Positions 18,691 through 26,807 of a stretch of 64,000 nt of DNA are shown in pieces. A program made the translations under genes and the position numbers. Source of the DNA: Niastella sp. OAS944 (GTDB lineage: Bacteria > Bacteroidota > Bacteroidia > Chitinophagales > Chitinophagaceae); NCBI GenBank assembly GCA_024809215.1, contig JANUBW010000007.1, positions 1 to 64,000 on the forward strand. The letters are read 5' to 3'. Under the pieces are notes generated by a model. The model was not told where the DNA came from. It saw nothing but the letters and a program-made list of their open reading frames with translations, and did not search any database. Within the stretch, counting starts at the first letter, position 1. Each line of letters starts with the position of its first letter.

Positions 18691-18731
18691 GGTTAATGTG
18701 ATAATTAGCTAATGTGCTAATGAGATAATGG
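18691..18731 (+). repeat. Octad array after the AIM24 gene
   Basis: After the stop codon, 8-nt units TGTGATAA, TTAGCTAA, TGTGCTAA, TGAGATAA follow in strict register before the terminator. Confidence 0.8.
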
Positions 18732-18752
18732 AATACAAAATACAGTAAATAC

Positions 18753-18784
18753 AAAGGGCGCCTGGATTAACCGGGCGCCCTTTT
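18753..18784. terminator. Bidirectional terminator
   Basis: AAAGGGCGCC ... GGGCGCCCTTTT stem-loop between the convergent AIM24 and Bax-inhibitor genes, with A/T tracts on both sides. Confidence 0.85.
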
Positions 18785-18807
18785 AGTATAATTAAGCTTT
18801 TCAGCTA

Positions 18808-19563
18808 TTAATCTCTCTTAGCGAGTTTTGACAACAACTTCAGAATTTCGAAGTAGAGCCAAATAATGGTTACCAGCAATGCGAAAGCGCTGTACCATTC
18901 CATGTATTTAGGCGCACCCATTTTAGAACCGTTTTCAATAAGATCGAAATCGAGGATCAGGTTCAGAGCAGCTAATGCAACAACCACCAGCGAGAAGACG
19001 ATGCCAATAGGGCTGCCTTCGTGCAGGAAAGGAATGTTGATGTTGGCAAAGTGCAGGCCAATAGAGATCAGATAGAAAATTGCAATACCTGCAGTGGCGG
19101 TAACAATTATCTTGGTGAAAATAGGCGTAGCCTTAATGATGTTAAATCTGTACAACAGGAACATGGCGATAACCACACCAAAGGTTAAAGCAACTGCCTG
19201 TGTAATGATATTTGGAGCAATTTTTTCGAATGCATAGTTGTAGTAAGCCGATATGCCACCCACAGCAACACCTTTAACCAGCGCATATACGGGCGCCAGG
19301 TAAGGGGCCAGGTTCCTTTTGAAAGCCATAATAAAAGCAAGGCCCAAACCGCCGAATAAGCTTACCCACATGTAAGGAACAATGTTAACACCAGAATATG
19401 CCATCTTCCAGGCGAGGCCGGCTGTTGCCATGGTGAGCAGGAAAAGGATACCGAACTTGTTGAGGGTTCCTTTTATTGTCATTGCTTCATCACCATAAAC
19501 GGTATAGGTTTGTGAGAAGGCCTTCTCTCCTAAAGCAGGATTACCGGATTTAAATAATGCCAT
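18808..19563 (-). CDS. Bax inhibitor-1/YccA family membrane protein
   Basis: A 251-residue integral membrane protein with seven predicted helices starting at about residue 33 (FGILFLLTMATAGLAW). The set of helices, the YxxALxKG-type loop (YALVKGVAVGGISAYY) and the C-terminal WYSAFALLVTIIWLYFEILKL fit the BI-1/YccA family, some members of which act as pH-sensitive calcium leak channels or modulate FtsH. It lies 24 nt after ricT on the same strand and may share its transcript. The exact function here is unknown. Confidence 0.9.
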   Translation of the reverse strand: MALFKSGNPALGEKAFSQTYTVYGDEAMTIKGTLNKFGILFLLTMATAGLAWKMAYSGVNIVPYMWVSLFGGLGLAFIMAFKRNLAPYLAPVYALVKGVAVGGISAYYNYAFEKIAPNIITQAVALTFGVVIAMFLLYRFNIIKATPIFTKIIVTATAGIAIFYLISIGLHFANINIPFLHEGSPIGIVFSLVVVALAALNLILDFDLIENGSKMGAPKYMEWYSAFALLVTIIWLYFEILKLLSKLAKRD

Positions 19564-19587
19564 AGATTTAGAGTTTGAATTTATTTT

Positions 19588-20985
19588 TTAAGATACAGGT
19601 TTTTGTTGGTCGCCGCCTTTTTCATTGTCTTTCCCTTTATTTCCACCCCGGTCGCCGCGATTGTCGCGGTTCTGGTTTTGGCCGCCGCCACCCTGGTTCC
19701 GGGGCTGGTTGTGCCGTCTGTTATCACCGCCGCCGCCTTTTTTATCATGCTGACCCTGGCGGTTATCGCGGTTCTGGTTCTGCCCGCCACCGCCGCGCTG
19801 CTGTTGCTGCTGGCGTGGTTGTTCTTTTTCTTTTTGCTGGCCGCCGCCGTGTTGATGATGTCCGCCTCCACCACCATGGCGTTTCTTTTTCTCGGCCCTT
19901 TCAAGACTGCGTAAGCTGATTTGCCCCACCACATCAACAAACTCAGGTTCAACCTCTTTGGGTTTCTGTGTGGTTACATCTACTGCTTCCAGCTCATCGG
20001 GCACCTGGTTACGCGCGTTCAGCTGTTTTATTTTTATTACCCGTTCAATAGTAAGCGGATATTGCTTGCTGCTATCGGGCAGGGTATACCACATCAGGTT
20101 CTTGAAAATATCTTTCTTTATAAGAATAGCAGTGCCTTTGGCTACCTGTAAGGTATCGGCATTGTCGGGGAAGTGCTGCAGGGCATCGAGGTATATATCG
20201 AGCTCGTAGTTGAGGCAGCATTTCAACCGGCCGCACTGACCGCTGAGTTTGCTTTGATTTATAGACAGGTTTTGGTAGCGGGCGGCGGTAGTGTTAACTG
20301 ATTTGAAATCGGTTAACCAGGTGCTACAGCACAATTCGCGGCCGCAGCTGCCAATGCCACCTACTTTAGCGGCTTCCTGGCGGGCGCCAATTTGCCGCAT
20401 TTCTACTTTAACTCTGAATTCTTTGGCGTATACTTTGATCAACTCGCGAAAATCAACCCGGTCGTCGGCAATATAAAAGAAGGTAGCTTTGCGACCATCG
20501 GCCTGAATTTCAACCTCGGTCAATTTCATTTCGAGGTTCAGCTGGCGGGCAATGGCCCGGGCCCTGATGAGGGCTTCTTTTTCGCGGTCTTTATTTTGTT
20601 GCCAGATCTCGATGTCTTTATCGGTGGCCCGGCGAAGTACTTTTTTAATATCGGGGTCGGTTTCGTCGGCATTCCTTTTTTTCATCTGGAGCCTAACGAT
20701 TTCACCGGTGATATTTATGGTGCCTACATCGAACCCGCTTACGCCTTCAACGGCAACGAGGTCGCCTTTTTCGAATATATGAACAGTGGTGTTACGGTAA
20801 AAGTCTTTACGGCTTCCGTTATTGAAGGTTATTTCTACGATCTTGCAGCTGCCCGAAGGGTCGCTGAATGGCAGGTTACTAAGCCAATCGTGTACATTCA
20901 TTCTGTTACATCCGCCCGTGCTACAGCCGCCATTGCTTTTGCAACCGGCTACTTTACCGCCTGTTCCGCATGAACTACATCCCAT
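19588..20985 (-). CDS. ricT: PSP1/RicT family iron-sulfur regulatory protein
   Basis: Homologue of B. subtilis RicT (YaaT), part of the Ric complex that carries Fe-S clusters and controls RNase-dependent mRNA maturation. A Cys-rich N-terminus (C3, C6, C15, C21, C26) precedes the PSP1 core; the conserved cysteine sets are GSCGRELCCSTW (C214, C219, C220) and QCGRLKCCLNYE (C251, C256, C257). Residues 368-465 form a Gly/Arg/Gln/Asn/His-rich, surely disordered tail with GGGGQNQNRDNR present twice, resembling RGG-type RNA-binding tails. HolB lies upstream on the same strand, a neighbourhood shared with Firmicutes (holB-yaaT). Confidence 0.92.
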   Translation of the reverse strand: MGCSSCGTGGKVAGCKSNGGCSTGGCNRMNVHDWLSNLPFSDPSGSCKIVEITFNNGSRKDFYRNTTVHIFEKGDLVAVEGVSGFDVGTINITGEIVRLQMKKRNADETDPDIKKVLRRATDKDIEIWQQNKDREKEALIRARAIARQLNLEMKLTEVEIQADGRKATFFYIADDRVDFRELIKVYAKEFRVKVEMRQIGARQEAAKVGGIGSCGRELCCSTWLTDFKSVNTTAARYQNLSINQSKLSGQCGRLKCCLNYELDIYLDALQHFPDNADTLQVAKGTAILIKKDIFKNLMWYTLPDSSKQYPLTIERVIKIKQLNARNQVPDELEAVDVTTQKPKEVEPEFVDVVGQISLRSLERAEKKKRHGGGGGHHQHGGGQQKEKEQPRQQQQQRGGGGQNQNRDNRQGQHDKKGGGGDNRRHNQPRNQGGGGQNQNRDNRGDRGGNKGKDNEKGGDQQKPVS

Positions 20986-21340
20986 TCTTTATTTAGGATT
21001 AACGATTTATAAAATTTATTTATGATCGGGTCGGCCGGAAAACGTATGCAGAAATTAGAGGCAGGGTATTATACATCCCTCCGGGAAACCGGGGTGCGCC
21101 AGTATTCATCATTTTAGGCGTTATATGACTATAACGTGCTGATTAAGACGCATTTATGGGTAATATAGCGAAATAAGATAACCTGGTATATATAGCAATC
21201 CTGTTCGCATGCAACCCCTTACGCACAATTTTTCTGCTTCCTGCTTAACAGGCCGATTTACAAATATAAGTTATTAACGTCAAAAGGGCTTGTATATGAT
21301 AACGTTTGTAAGTTAGCCCCTCTCCACTCACCATTCACTA
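20986..21340. other. Spacer between holB and ricT
   Basis: No gene seen. The end next to holB carries a short heptad stretch (TAGTGAATGGTGAGTGG on the minus strand, 21318-21340). A minus-strand TATATTTG at 21268-21261 fits a -7 element but no -33 partner sits at the right distance. Confidence 0.5.
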
Positions 21341-22576
21341 CTAAATCACCGCCGGAGCCTGCTTATTAGCTATAATATGATATAATTTAATAGTAAGAGC
21401 GTGGAACAACATTTTGGGATTGGCGTTGCGCTCAATATAATAAGTGGCTTTGTCGAGTTCCTCAATGATGGCCTGTTGCTGAAGGAACGCCGCAATTTTG
21501 TTAAGGCGGGCGGCAAAATCCTTTTCCTTCTCGGGTAGGTGCAAGTTGGCCGGTCCCATAGCATTCAGTCTGATGGCCTGTTCAAGCAAATGGGTAAAAT
21601 AGCGCAGGAACTGCTTCTGCTTTTCACGGCCCAGCTTGCTCACCTCTTCAACCCATTTCACCTGGGCAATGGGGCCGTTCTTTAAAATGGCGTTTAGCCA
21701 TTCGCGCAGCAGGCTCTGCCAGTCCTCATCGGCATGTTGCATCAATTGCAGGGCTTCGCGGTAGTTGCCTTCGGCTATCAGGGCTATCTGCATAGCCGGG
21801 TCCTGGGCCATTTTGGCCTTTTCAACCAGGGCTGCGGAAATATCCTGATGAGTAAGGGCCGGAATTTTAACCAGCTGGGTCCTCGATAAAATGGTTTGCA
21901 ATATCAGCGACTCATTTTCAGCCACCAGTATAAAGAGGGTATCTGGTGGTGGTTCTTCAATGAGTTTCAGTAATTTATTTCCTTCGTTGCCCAGGTATTC
22001 GGGCATCCACATTACCAATATTTTAAATCCGCTTTCGAAACTTTTGAGCGACAGCTTGCGAATGATCTCATTACATTCATATGCGGTAATATTACCCTGT
22101 TTGTTTTCGGCCCCAATAAACTGCAGCCAGTCGTAGGAATTGCCATAAGGGTATTTAGCAATAAACTCGCGCCACTCACTAATATAATCAGAGCTTAAAG
22201 GCTTATCTCCCGACTTCCTTGGAATTACGGGGTAAGAAAAATGGATGTCGGGATGCATAAGCTGCACCATTTTTTGGCAGCTGGGGCATTCGCCGCAGGA
22301 ATCGAGCAAGTGGTGAGTGGTGAGTGGTGAGTGGGAAGAATCCGAAGGTGCAGGTTCCTCGCCAAACAGCGATGGACCCGCAGGTGCGGCCGCATTTGCG
22401 GTTTTCCGGTTCACCTTTTCACAAACAATATATTGTGCAAATGCAATGGCCAGGGGCAGTGCGCCGCACCCTTCTTTACCAAGAAACAAAAGGGCGTGAC
22501 TGATACGGTCCTGCTGAACCATATTTACCAGATGTGCTTTTACATCTGCCTGGCCTATAACATTCTTAAATAACAT
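21341..22576 (-). CDS. holB: DNA polymerase III delta-prime subunit
   Basis: Clamp-loader subunit (411 residues) that with DnaX and HolA loads the sliding clamp. The N-terminal AAA+ region (VIGQADVKAHLVNMV) has a degenerate Walker A (GKEGCGALPL), as expected for the non-hydrolysing delta-prime. The zinc site is C52, C94, C97, C100 (CGECPSC). Between C52 and C94 there is an Ala/Pro/Ser/His-rich insert of about 38 residues, longer than in typical members; part of it (SHSPLTTHH) is encoded by the heptad repeat CACTCAC that is otherwise intergenic here. C-terminal LIEEPPPDTLFILVAEN is the usual sensor region. Confidence 0.92.
   Translation of the reverse strand: MLFKNVIGQADVKAHLVNMVQQDRISHALLFLGKEGCGALPLAIAFAQYIVCEKVNRKTANAAAPAGPSLFGEEPAPSDSSHSPLTTHHLLDSCGECPSCQKMVQLMHPDIHFSYPVIPRKSGDKPLSSDYISEWREFIAKYPYGNSYDWLQFIGAENKQGNITAYECNEIIRKLSLKSFESGFKILVMWMPEYLGNEGNKLLKLIEEPPPDTLFILVAENESLILQTILSRTQLVKIPALTHQDISAALVEKAKMAQDPAMQIALIAEGNYREALQLMQHADEDWQSLLREWLNAILKNGPIAQVKWVEEVSKLGREKQKQFLRYFTHLLEQAIRLNAMGPANLHLPEKEKDFAARLNKIAAFLQQQAIIEELDKATYYIERNANPKMLFHALTIKLYHIIANKQAPAVI
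22309..22334. repeat. Heptad repeat inside holB
   Basis: Three and a half copies of GTGGTGA (plus strand) within the coding region. In the coding sense the units read CACTCAC and encode a stop-free H-S-P-L-T-T-H series. Confidence 0.85.
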
Positions 22577-23423
22577 GCGGGCGAAGTTAAGTAGTAAAAA
22601 GCAACGATGAAAAGAGAAAGAAGAATAGTGTAATACACCTTAATGATACCTTGATGGAACCTCATTGCTTCCTTGGTGCCCGAATGCCGGCAGAGGTACT
22701 TTCGAGGGCCCATTGAGGACCCAAAGAGGAGGCAAAGAGGCCGAAGAAAAATTCATCACTGTATTAACCTCGGTTCGTACACCGTTTAGACGAGTTCGTC
22801 ACACCAGAAATTGAATTCCGAGGTAAAAATACGGTTCGTAACACCGGTTGGAGGACTTCGTAACACCGGGTGCCGGAGGCCGTCACATATTTGAAAAAGA
22901 TGGGTGTATGCAGGTGTATATTTGTTATATCAGCGGTGATTATGAGGGCGGGGCAGAACAAGATCTTTGACAGGTTGATTAGCTATATAAAATGAAAGCC
23001 TCCCGATACATCGGGAAGGCTTTCAGAAACTTTTACGGCTAAACTCTTGATGGTTTTTAACAGAATTAGGATCACATTTTTCATAAAGAGTTACCAGGAA
23101 AAGTGGGTGGTTTTGATTTTCAATGGATTGGATTTTCCGTGGTTTTCGTTCAAAGGATATCCGGTGGTTTTTCGCGGAATTGGATGGTTTTCTTCAGAAA
23201 ATTGGATCGTTTAAACAGATATTGGATTTATGATTCAAAAATGGCTATATAAACCCGCAAGGTGAATTTTATTCGTTCAAAGTACACTTATAATCGATTT
23301 TGCTCATGTTTTACCAGACGAAAAACTGAGAGTAAACACTTAAGTGCAACTGCGATTAAACTATTATGTGGTGGAATTTGGGTAGTGTGGGGGCGGGCTT
23401 GCAATAAGCCGCAAAGGTGGGGC
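22577..23423. other. Gene-poor, repeat-like spacer
   Basis: I see no credible gene in about 850 nt. Segment 22767-22875 holds four or five degenerate copies of a roughly 22-nt unit built around TTCGTAACACCGG. A stem-loop (14 bp, one bulge) lies at 22994-23024. Segment 23090-23230 is a second degenerate series based on GTGGTTTT and TTGGAT. This looks like decayed repetitive DNA. Confidence 0.55.
22994..23025 (-). terminator. Orphan terminator-like hairpin
   Basis: GAAAGCC-TCCCGAT / ATCGGGA-AGGCTTTC stem with a 2-nt loop; on the minus strand it is followed by ATTTTATA. No gene ends nearby on either strand. Confidence 0.45.
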
Positions 23424-23456
23424 AAAAGAAAAGCGCCGACGATGGCGTCAGCGCTT
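23424..23456 (-). terminator. Terminator of the glutathione peroxidase gene
   Basis: Minus-strand stem AAGCGCTGACG / CGTCGGCGCTT followed by TTCTTTTGCC, 24 nt after the stop. Confidence 0.85.
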
Positions 23457-23479
23457 AATTCGTACAACGATAGTATATC

Positions 23480-23995
23480 CTATTTAAGATATTTGGTCAC
23501 TTCTTCGCTGGTAACTTTTGTTTTGTTGTGAATAACGGTGATGAGGTTACCTTTTTCATCTAAAAGGAACTTGGTAAAGTTCCACTTAACGGGGTCGGTA
23601 AAACCTTTTTTCTCAGCTTCTGCTACCAGGTATTTGAACAGGGGGTGAATATCTTCGCCTTTAACAGAAACTTTTTCGGCCATTGGGAATGTTACCCCGT
23701 AATTCTTTTTACAAAACTCACCGATCTCAGAATTAGAGCCTGGTTCCTGACCGCCAAAGTTGTTGGCCGGAAAACCAACGATCACCAGTTTATCTTTATA
23801 CTGCTCATATAATTTCTCCAGTTCGGCATATTGAGGGGTGTTACCGCATTTAGAGGCGGTGTTAACGATCATGATCTTTTTGCCTTTGAACTTTTTAAAA
23901 TCGATGGTGCCATTACCATCCAGTGCGGGAACCTTAAAATCGTAAATAGAAGGCGCCACAGCAATGAGCAGGGAAACAAGCAATAAGCGTATCAT
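23480..23995 (-). CDS. Glutathione peroxidase-like thiol peroxidase, exported
   Basis: Reduces peroxides, most likely with thioredoxin rather than glutathione as electron donor. The 171-residue protein has a signal-like N-terminus (MIRLLLVSLLIAVAPS), so it probably acts in the periplasm. The catalytic set is present: C50 in NTASKCGNTPQY, Q83 in GFPANNFGGQEP, W138 and N139 in VKWNFTKF. C95 in GEFCKKNYGVTFP sits where two-cysteine, thioredoxin-dependent members have the resolving cysteine. Monocistronic with its own terminator. Confidence 0.92.
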   Translation of the reverse strand: MIRLLLVSLLIAVAPSIYDFKVPALDGNGTIDFKKFKGKKIMIVNTASKCGNTPQYAELEKLYEQYKDKLVIVGFPANNFGGQEPGSNSEIGEFCKKNYGVTFPMAEKVSVKGEDIHPLFKYLVAEAEKKGFTDPVKWNFTKFLLDEKGNLITVIHNKTKVTSEEVTKYLK

Positions 23996-24088
23996 ATTGA
24001 TAAAATTTTAGGTATAGTATATGCCGGTTGGCAATTGTACTATACAAAGATGCTGCTAAATTGGTTGCTTTCCTGTAAAATAATGTAA

Positions 24089-24359
24089 AGCAAATGTGAT
24101 AATGTGATAATTGGCTAATGTGATAATGAAAGCAAGCTGCAAGGGTGGGTAATCCACTGGCTGGCGGATGCTCCCTGGTAAAGATCAATCGGCAAACGTG
24201 AAGCGGCAAATGGCTGCTCAATTTCAAGTCTCGTGATTGTGAGCAGAAGGCAATAATTTTGGCGTGGCTTAAGGTGTATATTAATTTGAAAGATAGCGAG
24301 CCCTTTCGCGTTTCACGTTTGCCGTTTCACGACTCGCGAGCTATTCACCATTCACCATC
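24089..24359. repeat. Composite repeat element, copy 1 (degenerate)
   Basis: Order from left: octads TGTGATAA, TGTGATAA, TTGGCTAA, TGTGATAA (24093-24125); GGCAAACGTGAAGCGGCAAA near 24190; about 100 nt of unrelated sequence; TTTCACGTTTGCCGTTTCAC at 24311-24330 followed by GACTCGCGAG; then TTCACCA heptads up to the stop of the lipoprotein gene. The layout is the same as at 25788-26071. Confidence 0.7.
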
Positions 24360-25754
24360 TTACCTTTTCTCATAACATCCCAAATCGGGCACACCCACCG
24401 GCCGTGTGTTTCCATCAAGGTCAATATTGATGCTTGTAGTAAGTCCTCTGTTCAGGGCCGGCGATTCATCGCGCAGGCGGAAATTGTATAATTTTAATTG
24501 AGTATTAATGCTGTCGAACAATGGCGGGTCGTTGGCGGTAATGTTGGTAGCGGTTACATTGGCCACACTGTTCTTCACCTTCCATAAACAATTCTGGAAG
24601 TTAACATTGAAGGTGGTGTTGCCTTGTTTATCGGTTACCACTTCATCTTCTGTTGTTCCATTCTCGCCCCAAAAAATACAATTCTTAAAGCTGGCAGTTA
24701 AGTTAGCAGTTAATACCACATTACCATTTTTTGTGTAATTGGTAAGAACCAATACAGGGTCTTTATGCAGAATGTAAGAATTGGAATAGGATACTACTGT
24801 GCAATGGGTGAAATCATAATTACCGCCATAACCCAGTAACACATTCTTGCCGCAATTGCTTACCAAACAGTTTTGAGCTTTGATACTTGTTTGTACACCC
24901 AGTATACCGGCATCGTAACAATTATCAACAATACATTCGTTAAGAGTTACTTTAGGATTGGCATTTAAGCTTGCTTTTTCGGCTGCTATACCCTGATAGG
25001 CGTTTATGATATTGGCATATTGCAGATTGCTGTTTACACTGGTTCCGCGGAAATAAATACCGGGCCAGCCGCCAGGAAAATCGCGATATGGATCATCGAT
25101 GCGGTCGCTCCTGAACACTACCCGCGTGCTATCATATTTTTCTCCTTTAACGAGTAATGTACCATCAACGACAATAGGCGCATCGGCGTGCATATAAATG
25201 CGGCATCCTTTTTCAATGGTAAGTGTGGCGTTGGTGTCTATCTGCATACCTCCGGTGATAACATAGGGTCTTATGTTGGTCCAGGTAATGTTACCGGTAA
25301 TTACTCTTGATCGTATAAAGTTGGCGTTTTGCCCCCAGGCTTCCAGTTGTACATATCGTGTATTGCCGTTGAAATCGATAAGAATACTATCCTGAACAAT
25401 GAAAGGTAAGTTATCGATGCTGGGGTCTATCTTTACCGTAACGAATACATAAATGCTGTCATTGGCCTCCATTTCAATATTGTTTACTTCGGGGCCTGGG
25501 GTGCCATCAACATTTATATCGTACAAAGAGCCCGCGCCGCCGCCAAGCGCCACTTTATTCAGCCGCAGCTTTTGGTTATTGTTGTTGTATATGCGAAAGA
25601 AACGGGTTGTAGAACCTGTAGTGGTAAACAGGGTATCAAAATGCAGGGTATCGGCGCTGGTTGCCAGCGATGCCGTGCTGCTGGTTATAAATGATTCCTT
25701 TTTACAGGATATCAGAATGCTTGTAAGCAGTATGGCAACAAGTATATATTTCAT
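24360..25754 (-). CDS. Beta-helix lipoprotein with choice-of-anchor Q C-terminus
   Basis: A 464-residue surface or periplasmic lipoprotein: signal MKYILVAILLTSILISC with Cys17 as lipidated residue. Residues about 30-140 look like an immunoglobulin-type beta domain; about 180-380 forms a right-handed parallel beta-helix (repeats such as LNANPKVTLNECIVDNCYDAGILG); the end carries NIDLDGNTRPVGVPDLGCYE, the signature of the choice-of-anchor Q family. Substrate or partner unknown; such proteins often bind polysaccharide. The upstream in-frame ATG would place 36 residues before the lipobox and is not used. Composite repeats flank it on both sides. Confidence 0.85.
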   Translation of the reverse strand: MKYILVAILLTSILISCKKESFITSSTASLATSADTLHFDTLFTTTGSTTRFFRIYNNNNQKLRLNKVALGGGAGSLYDINVDGTPGPEVNNIEMEANDSIYVFVTVKIDPSIDNLPFIVQDSILIDFNGNTRYVQLEAWGQNANFIRSRVITGNITWTNIRPYVITGGMQIDTNATLTIEKGCRIYMHADAPIVVDGTLLVKGEKYDSTRVVFRSDRIDDPYRDFPGGWPGIYFRGTSVNSNLQYANIINAYQGIAAEKASLNANPKVTLNECIVDNCYDAGILGVQTSIKAQNCLVSNCGKNVLLGYGGNYDFTHCTVVSYSNSYILHKDPVLVLTNYTKNGNVVLTANLTASFKNCIFWGENGTTEDEVVTDKQGNTTFNVNFQNCLWKVKNSVANVTATNITANDPPLFDSINTQLKLYNFRLRDESPALNRGLTTSINIDLDGNTRPVGVPDLGCYEKR

Positions 25755-25787
25755 GTTCCTGTAAAAATACACGTTTTCAAATACACG

Positions 25788-26071
25788 GTCAATGTGATAA
25801 TTTGATAATGTGATGATTTGATAATGAAAGGCAATCAGCACACGTGAACCGTGAAACGGCAAACGTGAAAGTCCTTATTGCGGCTTCGCAATTGATCTTG
25901 AGCCGGCTAAATCGGCAATAAATTTTAGGCAGCGCAAGTTCGTAAGTGAATCTGGGAAATTTGCGAGCCCTTTCACATTTCACGTTTGCCGTTTCACGAC
26001 TCGCGAGCCCACTCACCACTCACCATTCACCACTCACCACTCACCACTCACCACTCACCACTCACCATTCA
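25788..26071. repeat. Composite repeat element, copy 2, with 21-bp inverted ends
   Basis: Octads TGTGATAA, TTTGATAA, TGTGATGA, TTTGATAA (25792-25823) are followed by a perfect 21-nt inverted repeat: CGTGAAACGGCAAACGTGAA plus A at 25850-25870 and its exact complement at 25978-25998, bounding 149 bp. Nine or ten TCACCAC-type heptads (26008-26071) then run up to the comF stop codon. Confidence 0.85.
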
Positions 26072-26767
26072 CTACTTCACCGTATAAGCCATGGTCATAA
26101 TGCTTAAGCGGGTATTGGGGGCAGTTAATAGTTCCTGACCGCAGGCTTCGAGTGTTGCGCCGGTGGTTATTACATCATCAACAAGTAAAATATGTTTGCC
26201 GCTGATGGCATCGGGTTGTTGTAACACAAATTTACCCTGCATATTCAGCCAACGGTCAATGCGGTTCTTATTTGTTTGGGTTTCGCTTGGGGTGTGGCGA
26301 TAAATTACCTGGGTTAGAACAGGAAGGTTTAATACTTCGGCCATGCCCCGGCATAACAGGGTTGACTGATTATACCCGCGTTTTCTTTCCCGGGCTGCAA
26401 ACAGTGGTAGTGGAATAAGTGCGTTCACATCATTAAATTGCTGCGCATGTAATAAAGCTTCGCCCATTTTACGACCAATAAACGATCCTAATTCTTTATT
26501 GCCCTTGTATTTTAGTTCATGAATGATGTGTTGCAATACCGAATCTTTTGAAAAGTATAAATAACTGGCGGCTGAGGTAACTGGCATTCTTCCCCAAAAG
26601 ATCTTTTCAACGGGGTTGTTGGCATGACCACAAAATGAAGTAACCGGCAACCGGTTTATGCAATGCATACATAAAACCTGTTGCCGGCTCATAATATCGC
26701 TGCCGCAGCCGGCGCACTGATGTGGAATAAAAAGATGTAATAAAGGATGTAATACTTTTTTAAACAT
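26072..26767 (-). CDS. comF: ComF family protein
   Basis: A 231-residue ComF homologue linked to DNA uptake in transformable bacteria; present also in many species not known to be transformable. An N-terminal zinc finger (C18, C21, C33, C36: HQCAGCG ... LCMHC) precedes a phosphoribosyltransferase-type fold with the PRPP-loop motif ILLVDDVITTGATLEAC near residue 195. It follows radA by 40 nt and is probably in the same operon; comEC, also a competence gene, is 18 kb away. The start is a single clear ATG. Confidence 0.92.
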   Translation of the reverse strand: MFKKVLHPLLHLFIPHQCAGCGSDIMSRQQVLCMHCINRLPVTSFCGHANNPVEKIFWGRMPVTSAASYLYFSKDSVLQHIIHELKYKGNKELGSFIGRKMGEALLHAQQFNDVNALIPLPLFAARERKRGYNQSTLLCRGMAEVLNLPVLTQVIYRHTPSETQTNKNRIDRWLNMQGKFVLQQPDAISGKHILLVDDVITTGATLEACGQELLTAPNTRLSIMTMAYTVK

Positions 26768-26807
26768 ATAGCAGTTGTTTACTGCTACTCTTCAAGCCTT
26801 ATAAATT

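Noticed and set aside
19575-19952. Long open frames opposite the end of ricT
   Set aside because: They come from the GC-rich repeat coding for the Gly/Arg/Gln tail; the products have no signal, domain or sensible composition.
22764-22961. 65-codon minus-strand frame in the gene desert
   Set aside because: Lies across the degenerate 22-nt repeats; no homology recognised.
26008-26071. Short regular repeats that might be read as a CRISPR array
   Set aside because: Units are 7 nt with no spacers and no cas genes nearby; it is a simple tandem array.
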